Below are positions 9,307 to 20,500 of a DNA stretch of 64,000 nt, piece after piece. Position 1 is the first letter of the stretch. Every line of letters starts with the position of its first letter. Origin of the DNA: Nakazawaea peltata. Lineage: Eukaryota > Ascomycota > Pichiomycetes > Alaninales > Pachysolenaceae. The notes beneath the pieces were generated by a model that was given only the letters and a program-made list of their open reading frames with translations, was not told the origin of the DNA and ran no database searches. Both the position numbers and the translations under genes were made by a program. Location: assembly GCA_001599355.1 (NCBI GenBank), contig BCGQ01000004.1:999249-1063248 (forward strand). Direction: 5' to 3'.

Positions 9307-12209
9307 TTAACCTCTTCTCAGAGCAGCCTCTCTTTGCTGTCTCAGTAACAACAACTTCTCTCTCATGGTCTTTGGTTTAGCATCTGGAGCTGGAACATCA
9401 GGTGGTGGAGTAGATCTACCTGGAGTAGCAGCACCGAATGGAGATGAACCAGAACCAGGAGCAGCGGCACCAAATGGAGACGATCTAGCACCAGGAGCAG
9501 CAGCACCAAATGGAGACGATCTAGCGGCTGGAGCAGCAGCACCGAATGGAGAAGATCTAGCTGGTTGTCTTTGCATAGCAGCCTCTTCCAGTTCTCTTTG
9601 TTTAGCAGCAGCTTCATCTCTCTTACGTCTCTCCTCGGCAATCTTCAGTCTTCTTTCATCCTCCAGTCTTTGCAGCAGTTCCTCCAGCTTTTGCAGTTTC
9701 AAACGAGCAACAAGTTCCAGAGTTCTCTTCTCACGAATCTCAGCAATACGAGCTTGCTTAGCTTCCTCCAACAGTAACAGCAGCAGTTCCAGTTTCTTCT
9801 TGTAGTCCAGATCTTGCTTGGTAGCAACAGTCTCCTTGACGGATTCGTAATCTTCGACAACACGAACCAATCTTTGCTTAATGGCAAGAGCCAGTTCATG
9901 TTCTTTCTTAGCCAGCTCAATAATCTTGGCCTTTGACTCTTCATAAATCTCAACCTCACGCAGTTTATGGTTCTCAGCCTCAACATTCAACAAAGGTAAC
10001 TCAGACTTTCTATAAGCTCTCTCAGTATGATCCAAACGTCTAGCCAAAGATCTCAACTTGTCTTCCAATTCCTTCTTCTCCTTGTTCAATTGCTCAACTT
10101 GCATGGTACGTAACTTAGTTTCATCAATGTCATCCAAATTATTAAGATCAACCTTGATGATACCCTTAGCATTAATTTCCTCAGCAAGTTCTCTCTTTTG
10201 TTTCTCACGGATAGCCTTTCTTTCACGTTCGAGTTTCTCTTCTCTACGTTTCTCAGCTTCAGCCTCTTTACGTTCGGCTTCAGCCTTTCTGTCGGCAGCC
10301 AATTTCTCCAATCTCAGTTTCTCCTCTTCCTCAGCTCTGATACGTTTAGCTTCTTCAATAGCACGTTCACGAGCTTCCAAAATCTCCAAACGACTAATGA
10401 TTTCTTCACGTTCAGAAACAAACTCGGCATTAGCAGCAGCCAAAGCTTCCTCTTGCAGTTTAGCACGGGACTCAGATGGATAAATTTGAGCACTGGCCTC
10501 AGTCAAAGTCTTAGAAAGACTAGAGAGGAATGAATGAACCAACTCAGCTGGAGTAGGTTGTAAAACAGATCCAGAAACAACCAGCTCTTCGAATGGATTA
10601 GAACGGAAGGTAACTACACGAGAAGCATGGTCAATCTTGACGGCAATCAAACCTCTTTGAGCACTCTCAACCAAAGCATGCTCAATCTCAATGCTACTCA
10701 ACTCAAACTCACCTTCGAAAGTACACAATTGGATCAAGAAATCTAAACGGATAGTCTCGTAAATCTCAGCCAATTGTTGGAATACACGGGCCAATACAAT
10801 CTTAGTCAATGGCTTAACATAAACACTAAGAGTCTCGTCCAGCTCAATAGCCTTGAAAGCTGGAGCAGCTTGTTTAGCAAAAGTGATAGGATGGAAATCT
10901 TTCTCCAACAAGTTGAACAAGACCAGCAATTCTGGGCTGACAAGTTTCAAAATTCCACGAGAAATAATCGACTCAATGATGGAAGCACGAGATGGAACGT
11001 TTGGTAAGTTCAAAAGACTAGCCAATTTGAGGTTCTTGGATCTGTTGAAATCACTGTCATCAGAACCAGAGACAGAACTCTCGGAAGTCGATTGAGGGAT
11101 CGATAATGCAGCCAACAAGTAAACAGAAGCATCTCTCTTCAACGTTTCAATACTAACTTGAGGCAGTTGAGAGACCAAATTGAAATGTTTTTGCCAAGCA
11201 GCAGCATGGAACAAACTGTTCTCACTAACAGCAAACACCTTGGCCAAATTCTCATAGTAACTCAACATCATTTGAGGCTTTGGCATACGTTTAGAAGTGA
11301 CTAACAACATATGAACATCCTCAATGGAGCGGAAACTCTCCTGCCATAACTCCAATTGAACAGAGAAATTCAATTGCAGGAAACGAACCTCCAAAAATCT
11401 TTGTAAAGTGTCTGGATCAGCCAAATCAACATAGTTGACAGCCTTATACTCATCTTGTTTCTGATAATTAGTAGCACTTTGGACATGTTGTCTCAAAATA
11501 TCACACAATCTATGGAACTCGTTCTTTCTGTTGAATTTCAAACAAAACTCAAATGCCTTCAATACGATTTTATGGTAGGTGATCTCCATTTTGGAGTTGT
11601 TTCTAAGGATATCCAACACGGTTCTGTAAGTCTCCCATAAGAAACGTAAAGATGGGGTGATCAAATCTCTATCGGATCTATCTTTGGAGTCCTCAGTAGA
11701 GACGGCTGATAATAAGATACTCTCTGGAGAGACATCCTCCTCTAAGTCGTCTTCACCAACGGCAGAGGCCTCGATTTGGGCATCGTTCAACTTCTCCTCA
11801 GCCAACTCAACATACTTGAGAGTTACAGCCTCCAATGATTCCAAACCATCAGCGGCGGCTTGGACATTCTTCTTGTACTGATGTAAACCATCCTTGACTA
11901 ACTTGGAGTTCTTCAAGTTGACTGATAAGGTGACGAATAACATGGCGATTGGTTCCATATCGGAGGGTTGAGAGCCACGGGCTCTTTTCCACGTGATGAA
12001 TTCATATAAAGTTTGTAAGGCAGCTTCTGACTGACCTACACCGATAAGCTCTTCAGCTCTCTTTAACAATGTTAGTACTTATTATGGGGGGATGGTATGG
12101 GGGATGGAAAATAGAGGTAATAGGTCGATATTAGCTCGGTTTTCTCGTGATTATCATCTTAACTTACCTTTAAAGTAGCGTCAGGGCGGAAATTGTTGAC
12201 TGGTGCCAT
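9307..12209 (-). CDS. TIF32: eIF3 subunit a (Rpg1/Tif32), spliced
   Basis: Scaffold subunit of translation initiation factor 3, binding the 40S ribosome and other eIF3 subunits. Exon 1 is 12168-12209 (14 codons, MAPVNNFRPDATLK), exon 2 is 9307-12060; the 107-nt intron has GTAAGT and TACTAAC. Splicing restores the conserved start with FRP and KRAEELI. Product is 931 residues (S. cerevisiae 964). Conserved blocks include LHQYKK, LRNNSKMEITYHKIV, the PCI domain around residues 330-510, and RRLDHTERAYRKSELPLL, followed by a long charged coiled coil. The C-terminus has four SSPFGAAAPG-type repeats and a final MREKLLLxRQQREAALRRG helix. The upstream element GTCGTGT lies 115 bp before the ATG with an RRPE-like tract at 12268-12279. 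Confidence 0.95.
9418..9561 (-). repeat. in-frame 12-codon repeat in the eIF3a C-terminus
   Basis: Four tandem copies, about 36 bp each, encode SSPFGAAAPG with AR or GS linkers. Units are nearly identical at DNA level, indicating recent duplication. The tail is predicted disordered. Confidence 0.8.
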
Positions 12210-12539
12210 CTTTAATGATCTATTTAATCGACTACTTGACCTTGATCTCTTCTTATTTTGGCTTGGATGAAAAATTTTCTTAGTAAACGCCAGAGGTCTT
12301 AAAATGGAAATTGGAAGAGAGTACACGACGATTTGATGAGAATTTGAGATTGAGAATTAGTAGCAAATACACGACTCAAATTTATAGAGGTTGGTTATTT
12401 GCTTGCTATTATTTCCGCTTTCGGAAATTATCCCATCCACGACCTGTCAATAGCAAGTCGATTCCACATGAAACGACAAGACATCCTCATATAAATACAG
12501 ACATTCACCACTCAATATCCAACTGACTAACCAAAAATC
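12210..12539. promoter_or_regulatory. divergent promoter TIF32 / DUF4112 gene
   Basis: 330 bp. Contains TGAAAAATTTTC (12268-12279), ACACGAC at 12323-12329 and 12369-12375, and a TATA box TATAAATA at 12490-12497, 43-50 bp before the plus-strand ATG. Confidence 0.55.
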
Positions 12540-13243
12540 ATGACAAGTTTGTTATATAAGTTTGCTTTACAGAAAACGGGACTCGCCAATGTCGTCAAAA
12601 TTGGTAATCCCGAGGAAGACCCTTACAATGAGCAGGTAAGTAGTGAAATTGGGGAGAATTTGCCGATGACCTGAATACTAACACCGTATAGATTCCAGTA
12701 GAAGAACTCAAATTTTACCAAAAGAAGGGCTCCAAACGTAAGAGACCACTTCCAAGTTATCTTAGCAATCATGACCTCAAAATTTTGAAGAGTGTTCGTT
12801 CTAGAGCTTATCACCTTGATTTAGCTCTTAACATTTGCGGTGTCAGATTAGGTTGGGCTGGTATTATTGGATTACTTCCTTGGATTGGAGACATTGTGAC
12901 CGTTTTATTGGCTTTAATGCTTGTTAAGAAGCTGAGAAAGATCGAAGGAGGTTTACCAGAGGCAATTCTGGCTAAAATGATGCTGAACGTGGTTCTCGAT
13001 TTTGGTATTGGGCTCATTCCGATCGTAGGTGATTTGATAAATATTGCTTATAAGGCAAATACTCGTAATTTTTTGATATTGGAGAAACATTTGGAGACCA
13101 AGTATAAGTTGGCTGGAGCTGCTGTACATTCAACTGGTACTGCAAAGATATCAACCACAGCTCATTCTGATCCCCTTGTTCAATCTCCAACTACAAGGTC
13201 AAAAACAAGGTCTAATCCTATTCAAGAACCTGAAATGTTATAA
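12540..13243 (+). CDS. DUF4112 small membrane protein (spliced)
   Basis: A fungal family of unknown function, predicted membrane-associated. Exon 1 is 12540-12635 (32 codons), exon 2 is 12692-13243; the 56-nt intron has GTAAGT, TACTAAC and TATAG. Product is 215 residues. The DUF4112 core is visible at about residues 62-150: a juxtamembrane basic segment, then RLGWAGIIGLLPWIGDIVTVLLAL, a conserved linker with KIEGGLPEAILAKMMLNVVLDF, and the second hydrophobic hairpin GLIPIVGDLINIAYKANTRN. The last 60 residues are polar and low complexity. Starting at the internal ATG at 12785 would lose the first 63 residues and the conserved PLPSYLSNHDLKILK lead-in. Function cannot be inferred beyond membrane association. 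Confidence 0.88.
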
Positions 13244-13728
13244 TTAATAACAATGTTACGATTAGACTTTTTCTGTAGATGCTTAAGAATACCCATAAGC
13301 TTCTTCTCATCTGCTTATGGCAAGCCAATGGCATCCCGACAGCTTTCATCGTCCTTGCTATTTAGTGATGTGATTACGTAAGCCATAAGCCCTCTCCATA
13401 TAATATCCTAATTGGGATATTAGCAGTACACGACCATGTAACACATCTACCAACTAATCTTTAATCATTTATTCACCAGATGGCTTATGCTGATGCTGAT
13501 TCGTGGTATCTACATCATCAAGCACAACCCCGCCCTACTTACAAATACACTTCTACCAATTATAACATCTATTTATCATAAATTCAAGTATAAATCACTA
13601 TAACTTTCCCTCATTCTCACCATAATTCACCCGATAATATCCAGCTAGATGATGCGATGTCATTCTGTGACATCGATGCTGTGATATGTAGTTAGATCTA
13701 GTCTTATGTCCATTGATGTTCGGATCAG
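13244..13728. other. convergent 3' region DUF4112 gene / SEC18
   Basis: 485 bp, no gene. Contains ACACGAC at 13428-13434 and a short near-palindrome around gatgcgatgtcattctgtgacatcgatgctgtg (13651-13683) that could fold as a hairpin. Confidence 0.45.
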
Positions 13729-15987
13729 TTATCTCCTAGTCATAGTCTGGGCCATCAATTCAACTAACTCCCTCAGCTCTTGATCATCAAATCTGGCCGT
13801 ATCAATGTTTGTCAACAGCTTCTTAATACCAACATTCAATTTAGCACCTTGAGCATCCGACAATTTAGCAAGTTCATTAGCAACGTATTTGCGGCTATTA
13901 CTATCCAAAAACTCTGCATCTTCCATAACTTTATAGAACTCCTCAACCGATGTAATGTTAGGCACGGCAAGTTCATTATGGAAACAATTCAATACATCCA
14001 ACTGTTGTAAAACGGCATAAGAAGAAGTAGTCGAAATAATCAACAAACGGTGACCCAGTGGAGGCATTTTCTTCCAATAAACCTTCAACAGTTGTAAAAC
14101 AGGATTGGAGAAACGAGGTCCAATTGGTACCCAATCGATAATACCTTCAATATTATCAATAACCAACACGTTGAGAGGAGATTTATAAGAATCTCTGAAA
14201 GTGTTATCGATTTGCAGGATCTTAGCAGCTTCTGATTTACCAACCATCGACTCTGCAGAAAGCATACGGACAAATGGGAATCCAGATTGTAAAGCAATAG
14301 ACAGGGCCAAAGCTGTCTTTCCACTACCAGCAGGACCATGCATCAAGAGAGAAATAAATGAAGTATTTGGAGATTCCAGAACTTGTTGTAAATATCTGGT
14401 ACCATGATTAACGATTTCATCGATTTGCAGAGAAAATTTGATGATTCCTCCCTTGGTGACACTTTTCAAATCTTCTTCATTGACACCAAAGGCTGGCTTG
14501 ACATCGTTTAACAGTTGAAGGAAATCTGTACGTGTAACCTTCATCTTATCTACATTTTCATCTATTCCAGCAGCTGTTCCAACCTTGATATGACGATTGA
14601 TAGAGAAGGAGGTGGCACTTTTAACCAAACCTTCGATTTCGGCACCACTGAAATTCTTGGTCAACGAAGCCAATTCAGAAATATCGACATCTCCAGCAAG
14701 CATATTGGCATCTCTCATCTTTTTAGTCTTAATATCCAAGATTTGACGACGACCAGCTTCATCAGGTAAATGAATCTCAACTTGGACTTCGAAACGTCCA
14801 GGACGCAAAAGAGCCTCATCGATCAAATCTCTTCTATTAGTCATTCCAATGACTAAAATGTTATTAAGTTGATCCACACCATCCATTTTCAGTAAAAGTT
14901 GATTAACAACATTATCAGCCACTCCAGTACCATCACCTCTAGAACCTCTTTGTTTGAAAACCGAGTCCAACTCATCGAAAATAATGATATGCAAAGAAGA
15001 TTCATCACCTTTTTTCTTATATTCGGCCTCGGCATCGGCGAAAAGCTTTCTGATATTCTCCTCCGAAGAACCAACGTATTTACTCAAAATTTCAGGTCCA
15101 TTAACAATCTTTGGTTCATTAGCATTCAACATCTTTCCAATTTGACGTGCAATCAACGTCTTACCAGTACCTGGAGGTCCATATAAAAGCATACCTTTAA
15201 CATGACTAATACCTAATTTTTCAATCAATTCTGGGGGGAAGATTCTCGAGGCAAAGGCTCTTCTGAAAATCTGAGTGAACTCAGTATCTAAACCTCCAAT
15301 TCCCATATCTTCAAACTTGAAATCAGGACGAATAATAGCATCTCCACGTGGTCTTCTAGCATTATTAGATTTCAATTGAACAAGTCCATCTCCTTGGAAG
15401 AAATTGATCATGGTCTTCTCGGTCAAATACCCCTTGGATCTAATAACACTCGATTCGGATGATTCCGACATCGAAGTATGAGCCAAATCAACAAGTTGAA
15501 CAGTCCTTACTATCATATCAAAATAGTACCCTTTGAATTCAAATACCAAGTTCTGAGTAGGCTGGAAGATTTGAGAGGAGAATCTCTTGATGAAAGTCTC
15601 AGCCAATTCATCTTGATCGAATGGGATTTGAGTCGATTTGGCTTTATTGCGGAACCGGATCTCAATGTTTAAAGTGCCCAAATAAGAGTGACTACCAGCG
15701 GCGGTCTTACCCAAATCAAATGGAACAACAGTGACTTCGTCATTGAGCGATAAACGCGCCCATAATCTCTGATTCCCGTTTAATCCAATACATCCAGGTT
15801 GAAATTGATCATAAGTCTTAACGCTGAACACATACGTGTCGTTACAAATCACGTACTGACCATTTTTGAAGTCGCGTGGACTTGCCACCAAACAATTGCT
15901 TAAAGCATGAGCGTTATCCGGGACATTGACCAGTTTAAAGCGTTGGTTACCGCCGTGACGTGGTACGAATCCTGCTAATTTATCCAT
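13729..15987 (-). CDS. SEC18: Sec18/NSF, SNARE-disassembly ATPase
   Basis: Hexameric AAA ATPase that, with Sec17, separates cis-SNARE complexes after vesicle fusion. The start chosen is ATG at 15987 (MDKLAGFVPRHGG), giving 752 residues against 758 in S. cerevisiae; the frame is open 24 codons further up but has no ATG there giving a family-like start. N domain residues 1-200; D1 with Walker A GPPGTGKT at 270-277, Walker B IIIFDELDS, and the arginine-finger region RPGRFEVQVEIHLPDE; D2 with GPAGSGKT and the less acidic Walker B LNVLVIDNIEG, as usual for the structural D2 ring. Two CTG codons, 14890-14892 (QLLxKMDGV) and 14512-14514 (QxLNDVKPAFG), fall where fungal Sec18 has alanine. It is divergent from NCS6 across a 28-bp repeat promoter. 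Confidence 0.97.
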   Translation of the reverse strand: MDKLAGFVPRHGGNQRFKLVNVPDNAHALSNCLVASPRDFKNGQYVICNDTYVFSVKTYDQFQPGCIGLNGNQRLWARLSLNDEVTVVPFDLGKTAAGSHSYLGTLNIEIRFRNKAKSTQIPFDQDELAETFIKRFSSQIFQPTQNLVFEFKGYYFDMIVRTVQLVDLAHTSMSESSESSVIRSKGYLTEKTMINFFQGDGLVQLKSNNARRPRGDAIIRPDFKFEDMGIGGLDTEFTQIFRRAFASRIFPPELIEKLGISHVKGMLLYGPPGTGKTLIARQIGKMLNANEPKIVNGPEILSKYVGSSEENIRKLFADAEAEYKKKGDESSLHIIIFDELDSVFKQRGSRGDGTGVADNVVNQLLLKMDGVDQLNNILVIGMTNRRDLIDEALLRPGRFEVQVEIHLPDEAGRRQILDIKTKKMRDANMLAGDVDISELASLTKNFSGAEIEGLVKSATSFSINRHIKVGTAAGIDENVDKMKVTRTDFLQLLNDVKPAFGVNEEDLKSVTKGGIIKFSLQIDEIVNHGTRYLQQVLESPNTSFISLLMHGPAGSGKTALALSIALQSGFPFVRMLSAESMVGKSEAAKILQIDNTFRDSYKSPLNVLVIDNIEGIIDWVPIGPRFSNPVLQLLKVYWKKMPPLGHRLLIISTTSSYAVLQQLDVLNCFHNELAVPNITSVEEFYKVMEDAEFLDSNSRKYVANELAKLSDAQGAKLNVGIKKLLTNIDTARFDDQELRELVELMAQTMTRR

Positions 15988-16294
15988 TGTCTTGGAGTGG
16001 GTTAGTATAAAGGGGTGGTTTATAAATAGGATAAGTAGCGTTAAGTGCACCAAAGGCAAATTAGGTTTATGTGCACGACTGAGGGAGGGTCAGGTTTTTG
16101 CACGACCAAACGAAATTGGGTAATTGTGCACGACTAAGTGAGATTGTATATATTTGCACGACTAAGTGAGATTGTATATGTTTGCACGACTGAAAATTTT
16201 CAGATGAGATGAGTTAAATATTATTAATCATTAAGAAGGTTAGATCAGATCCATGAACTGATATTGGTGTTATTTATATTCCTAAGTTATTATC
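15988..16294. promoter_or_regulatory. SEC18/NCS6 divergent promoter with 28-bp tandem repeat
   Basis: Five GCACGAC cores, CACGAC starting at 16074, 16101, 16129, 16157 and 16185, are spaced 27, 28, 28 and 28 bp. Units three and four are almost identical (gcacgactaagtgagattg, then tatat/gttt). The last core abuts TGAAAATTTTCA (16191-16202). The array is 87 bp from the SEC18 ATG and 105 bp from the NCS6 ATG. Confidence 0.65.
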
Positions 16295-17434
16295 ATGCCA
16301 TCAGCAAACAAACCAATCAAAATATCTTCCCTTTGTGAGCTTTGTCACTCACGTAAAGCCGTCATGAAAAGACCCAAAAATATGATGAAACTTTGTAAAG
16401 AGTGTTTTTATCATGTCTTTGAGACCGAGATCCACCACACCATTACATCGAATAATTTATTCTATCCAGGAGAAAGCGTGGCCATAGGTGCTTCTGGAGG
16501 TAAAGATTCCACCGTACTTGCATATATCATGAAAATCTTGAATGAACGTTACAACTATGGGTTAAACCTTGTGTTGTTAAGTATAGACGAAGGTATAGTT
16601 GGATATAGAGATGATTCATTAGCTACAGTGAAGAGAAATCAACAACAATATGAAATGCCATTGGAGATTTTGTCGTATAAAGAGTTATATTCATGGTCTA
16701 TGGATGAAATTGTGGCTTGTGCCGGAATTCGTTCTTCTTGTACTTATTGTGGAGTACTTCGAAGACAGCTGTTGGATCGTGGAGCTGCTAAATTGAAGAT
16801 AAATCATGTAGTAACGGGACATAATGCTGATGACGTTGCTGAGACTGTATTGATGAACTTGTTACGTGGAGATACCGCCAGATTAGAAGGTTCCACCAAT
16901 ATCATGACATCGTCTGCTGGTTCTCCTATCAAGAGATCCAAACCATTCAAATATACTTATCAGAAGGAGATCGTTCTTTATGCTCATTATAAGAAGCTTG
17001 ATTATTTCTCCACTGAGTGTTCATATGCACCTGAAGCATTCAGAGGAACAGCTAGACTGCTTTTGAAGAGTTTGGAAGCTGTTCGTCCATCATGTATTAT
17101 AGATATTATTCACAGTGGAGAGAATTTCAAGTTGAAGGAAAGGAAGAAGAGGGAGAATAAGAAGACAGGCACCAAGACCAGGGCGAAGCAAGCACAAAGC
17201 TCAGCTCCTGATGCTGTTGAAATCCTTCCTAATGGTTCAGTTTCCTTACCACGTAAATTCGTTGATGGTAATACTTGTGAAAAGTGCGGTTACCTTTCTT
17301 CAAATAGAATCTGTAAAGCTTGTATATTACTTGAAGGTCTTGAAGCCAGTCGTGCAAAGGTTCAAATTGATAACGACACAAGTGTTGATGGTGCTGCTAA
17401 AATGACTAGAGTATTGGAGAGTTTGACATTTTAA
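16295..17434 (+). CDS. NCS6: cytoplasmic tRNA 2-thiolation protein Ncs6/Ctu1
   Basis: TtcA/TilS-type adenylating thiotransferase that, with Ncs2 and Urm1 as sulfur carrier, makes 2-thiouridine at the wobble base of tRNA Lys, Glu and Gln. 379 residues (S. cerevisiae 359). N-terminal zinc pairs at Cys14/Cys17 and Cys34/Cys37; PP-loop SGGKDST at 67-73; CxxC block SCTYCG followed by [12 protein letters not shown]; [44 protein letters not shown]-terminal zinc motif [16 protein letters not shown]. The two CTG codons fall at RRQ-x-LDRGA (16769-16771) and GTAR-x-LLKSLE (17057-17059), where orthologues have Ala or another small or polar residue. All catalytic cysteines are present. Confidence 0.97.
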   Translation: MPSANKPIKISSLCELCHSRKAVMKRPKNMMKLCKECFYHVFETEIHHTITSNNLFYPGESVAIGASGGKDSTVLAYIMKILNERYNYGLNLVLLSIDEGIVGYRDDSLATVKRNQQQYEMPLEILSYKELYSWSMDEIVACAGIRSSCTYCGVLRRQLLDRGAAKLKINHVVTGHNADDVAETVLMNLLRGDTARLEGSTNIMTSSAGSPIKRSKPFKYTYQKEIVLYAHYKKLDYFSTECSYAPEAFRGTARLLLKSLEAVRPSCIIDIIHSGENFKLKERKKRENKKTGTKTRAKQAQSSAPDAVEILPNGSVSLPRKFVDGNTCEKCGYLSSNRICKACILLEGLEASRAKVQIDNDTSVDGAAKMTRVLESLTF

Positions 17435-17515
17435 TAGACCATATAACTAAATAGATTTTAATGAGATAGTGTTTGAGTTATTCTGTATGGCCAGTACTAA
17501 GCATGGGTTATGTAT

Positions 17516-20500
17516 TCACACAAAATAACTAGTCCAAAGTGCTCCCTCCAAATCCTGAAGCTCTTCTTGAGTAAAGAACTTGGAATCAATATGCCATGTA
17601 TCTTGTCTTGTCTTCTTAAACTGACTCAATGTCGATTTAGCAGTCTTACCTGTAACTCCACTCACATTAGAACTCTTGTTAGCCAATGTTGCAAGCAGAA
17701 TAGGAACCCATCTAGGGATAGGTGATATATATGGGAATGCATTAACTATAGCACTCAATCCAAGTGTAGACCCATGTAATTTCATTTGAACTTTCTCAGT
17801 CAATCCGTCTCTTGAGTATATTCTTTTATACTTGTTTAATGTCTTAAGGATCCGATCAAGAACCAGTTGAATATCAGAGTCAAGTGATGGTCCTGACCAA
17901 GTATGAATGATCGAGGTGACGATTTTCTCAGCCATTTCTCTCACATCCAAATTTCCATGGTAAAGTAATTTGAATACACATTCAAATATTTGTTCTTTCT
18001 GGGCATCATTCAATGATACAAACTGCTTCTGATAAAAGAATTGAATGAACCAACCCAACAGTAAGACGTTATGCCAGTTACTTGTCTTCTTATCGAATCC
18101 AACAATATAATCAACCACCAATTGTAATTGGTTTTGTCTGAATGGCACTGCTCCCATCATCACAAATATATGCAGAGGAGAGATTCCTGCTAACATACAA
18201 GCTTCTCTGAGTTCTGAAAGATGAAGAAGGAAGGGTAATATCTCGGAACATAAGTTAGGAACAAGTTCTAAACTTGCCGAAGTCATCATTATATTCCGGA
18301 GGAACTTAAGAAGTGTTCTAGATTTGTACATGTAAGGAGTTTTGACAATCTCTTGAGGAGATAAGTCAACGATTGAAAGTCTTTCAGATTCTATATCATC
18401 GAATACAGCTTTGAGTTTGGAGTTGAGGTGTGAATTACCACAATAATATCCAGATTCACAATCAACTGTATCATACTTCTTATGTTGATGATTTTCAAGG
18501 AACTTTCCCAGATCTTTCTCTGGAGAAATAGGTTCGATCATGAAAAGTGCCGTCATTAATGAAGCAATCTGTTCTCTGACCAGTTGATATGGATGATCCA
18601 AACTATCCAAACATCTCTCCAAATATTCATGAGTCAGAGGGAATCTGAATGACAACGAGACCACCAAATGCTTAATCATCATCAACCTTGACGCTTGTAA
18701 AACGGCTGAATCTGATTCTTTGTTGATATCCAAATCCAAAATCACTCCAGCCATCTTCGGATATCTTCTGATATCGACATTAGATGGAATCCACCATGAG
18801 AACACAGTCCAAATACCACGAGATTCAGGTGTAAGATCCTTCCCAAGGACTTTCTCAAGTAATGTAGCTGCATAATCGTCCACTTTAGCACCAAGATCGG
18901 CCGTAGTATACGATTTACATATAAGTAAACCAGCCAATATCTCACAAACCACCAAATGACTCTCTTTATCTTGAGGAATATAGATTTCATCAATAGCTTC
19001 GAGCCATAATTCAGGTGCAAAATTAGGAGTATACCCAGCTACCGATATATTCACAAGCAATGATACCAATCTTACGTCATTAGTATGGAATCCTCCATCT
19101 GTCTCAGCTTCTTGGACTAAGAAATGGACTATTTTTGAGATCAATTCCCGGTCAATTTGCTTTCCAAACAGAGCTAATAACTCATGTTCTCGAGGATGTA
19201 ATTCCATATTTGGAAGATGCTTATTTGCAATAACATCGATAGAGTCAGCCCAGAACAACCAACACTCATTGCATTTATTGTCAATAAAGAAGGTTGGGGA
19301 TTCAAAATTCTTCATCTCCTTACTGAACAGCAAGGTGTAATCGTCAGAGTCCGTTTGAATGGCTGTCGAAAGTCTCGGATCATTGTCCAGAACATAGCAT
19401 TTCTCCAAATCATAATCAAAAGTACTTAAACTCTTCAATTTATCTAAAATTCCATGGAATCCTTTCAAACAGAGTCTGAATATCGACGGATGAGAATCAA
19501 ACATCATGTTAAGCAACATTGGGAGAGCATCTTTATGAATGTTCAACTCCAAATCTGTCTGAAGATGGATAAGTAATTGTAAATTGAAGTAGTTTGTTTT
19601 CCAGAAATTAGCCGGCGAAACCAACAGCAACAAATCACGAGTCAAAACATGAAGTTGTTTCTTGAAAAGTTGACGTTTACCCAGTTTCAGTCTCCTTACC
19701 AGATCCACTTCAACCTCTACATAATTATCAACAGGTTTGATAGCGCCAACCGACACGTCATCCACTAGACAAACACTACTTGGGACTCTGAACTTCTTAA
19801 CAATATTACCAAACACGTTCGAAGCCAGAGCAGCAACAATCGCATTGGTTTTATCATCCACCAGTAAACATTTATTCAACAACGTGACAATCTCTGGCAA
19901 ATTCAGATAATCTGAAGGTAATTTCGACTTGAATCTCCTGGATCCAAGTACCATTAAAGCATGTTGAAGTACTTGATCATCATTAGATGCCATCGACTGC
20001 TTCAAAGTACCAATCAATTGTGTTATCAGTACCTTATAAGAACCAATGACCACTTTCATGGCATTATTCAAAGTCTGTACTGCAGCTGTTGAGACTCCAG
20101 GGTAGGGTGAACAAGCAAGAGACACAACATCACTGACTAAAAGCTTATCAGTGGAACTCATGAATCTATTTCCAGCGAAAAGCAGAACTCTATCGAGATG
20201 CTTCTGCTCGAGTAAGTACCCGAATCCAACACGAGTGAAAGGTTGTTTAAGTCTTCTCATGAATTGGAATGACTCAATGTAACCGAATCTCAAGGCGGAT
20301 GAACGTCCAATATTGAGGATACATTCATTTCCAACATCACAAATCCACACTTTGTAAGTTTGGAGTAACAATTGGAAGAGCTTGGTGTTGTTTGGGTGCA
20401 GTTTCTGACAATAGACAAACAACTCATGTAAGAATGAACCAATGTCATCACGAAGCTCATGAAGTCGACTATAATCAGTATTTGAATGTTTGATTGAAGG

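Noticed and set aside
9363-10483. Long frames opposite and overlapping TIF32
   Set aside because: Shadows of the biased, repetitive coding sequence of eIF3a.
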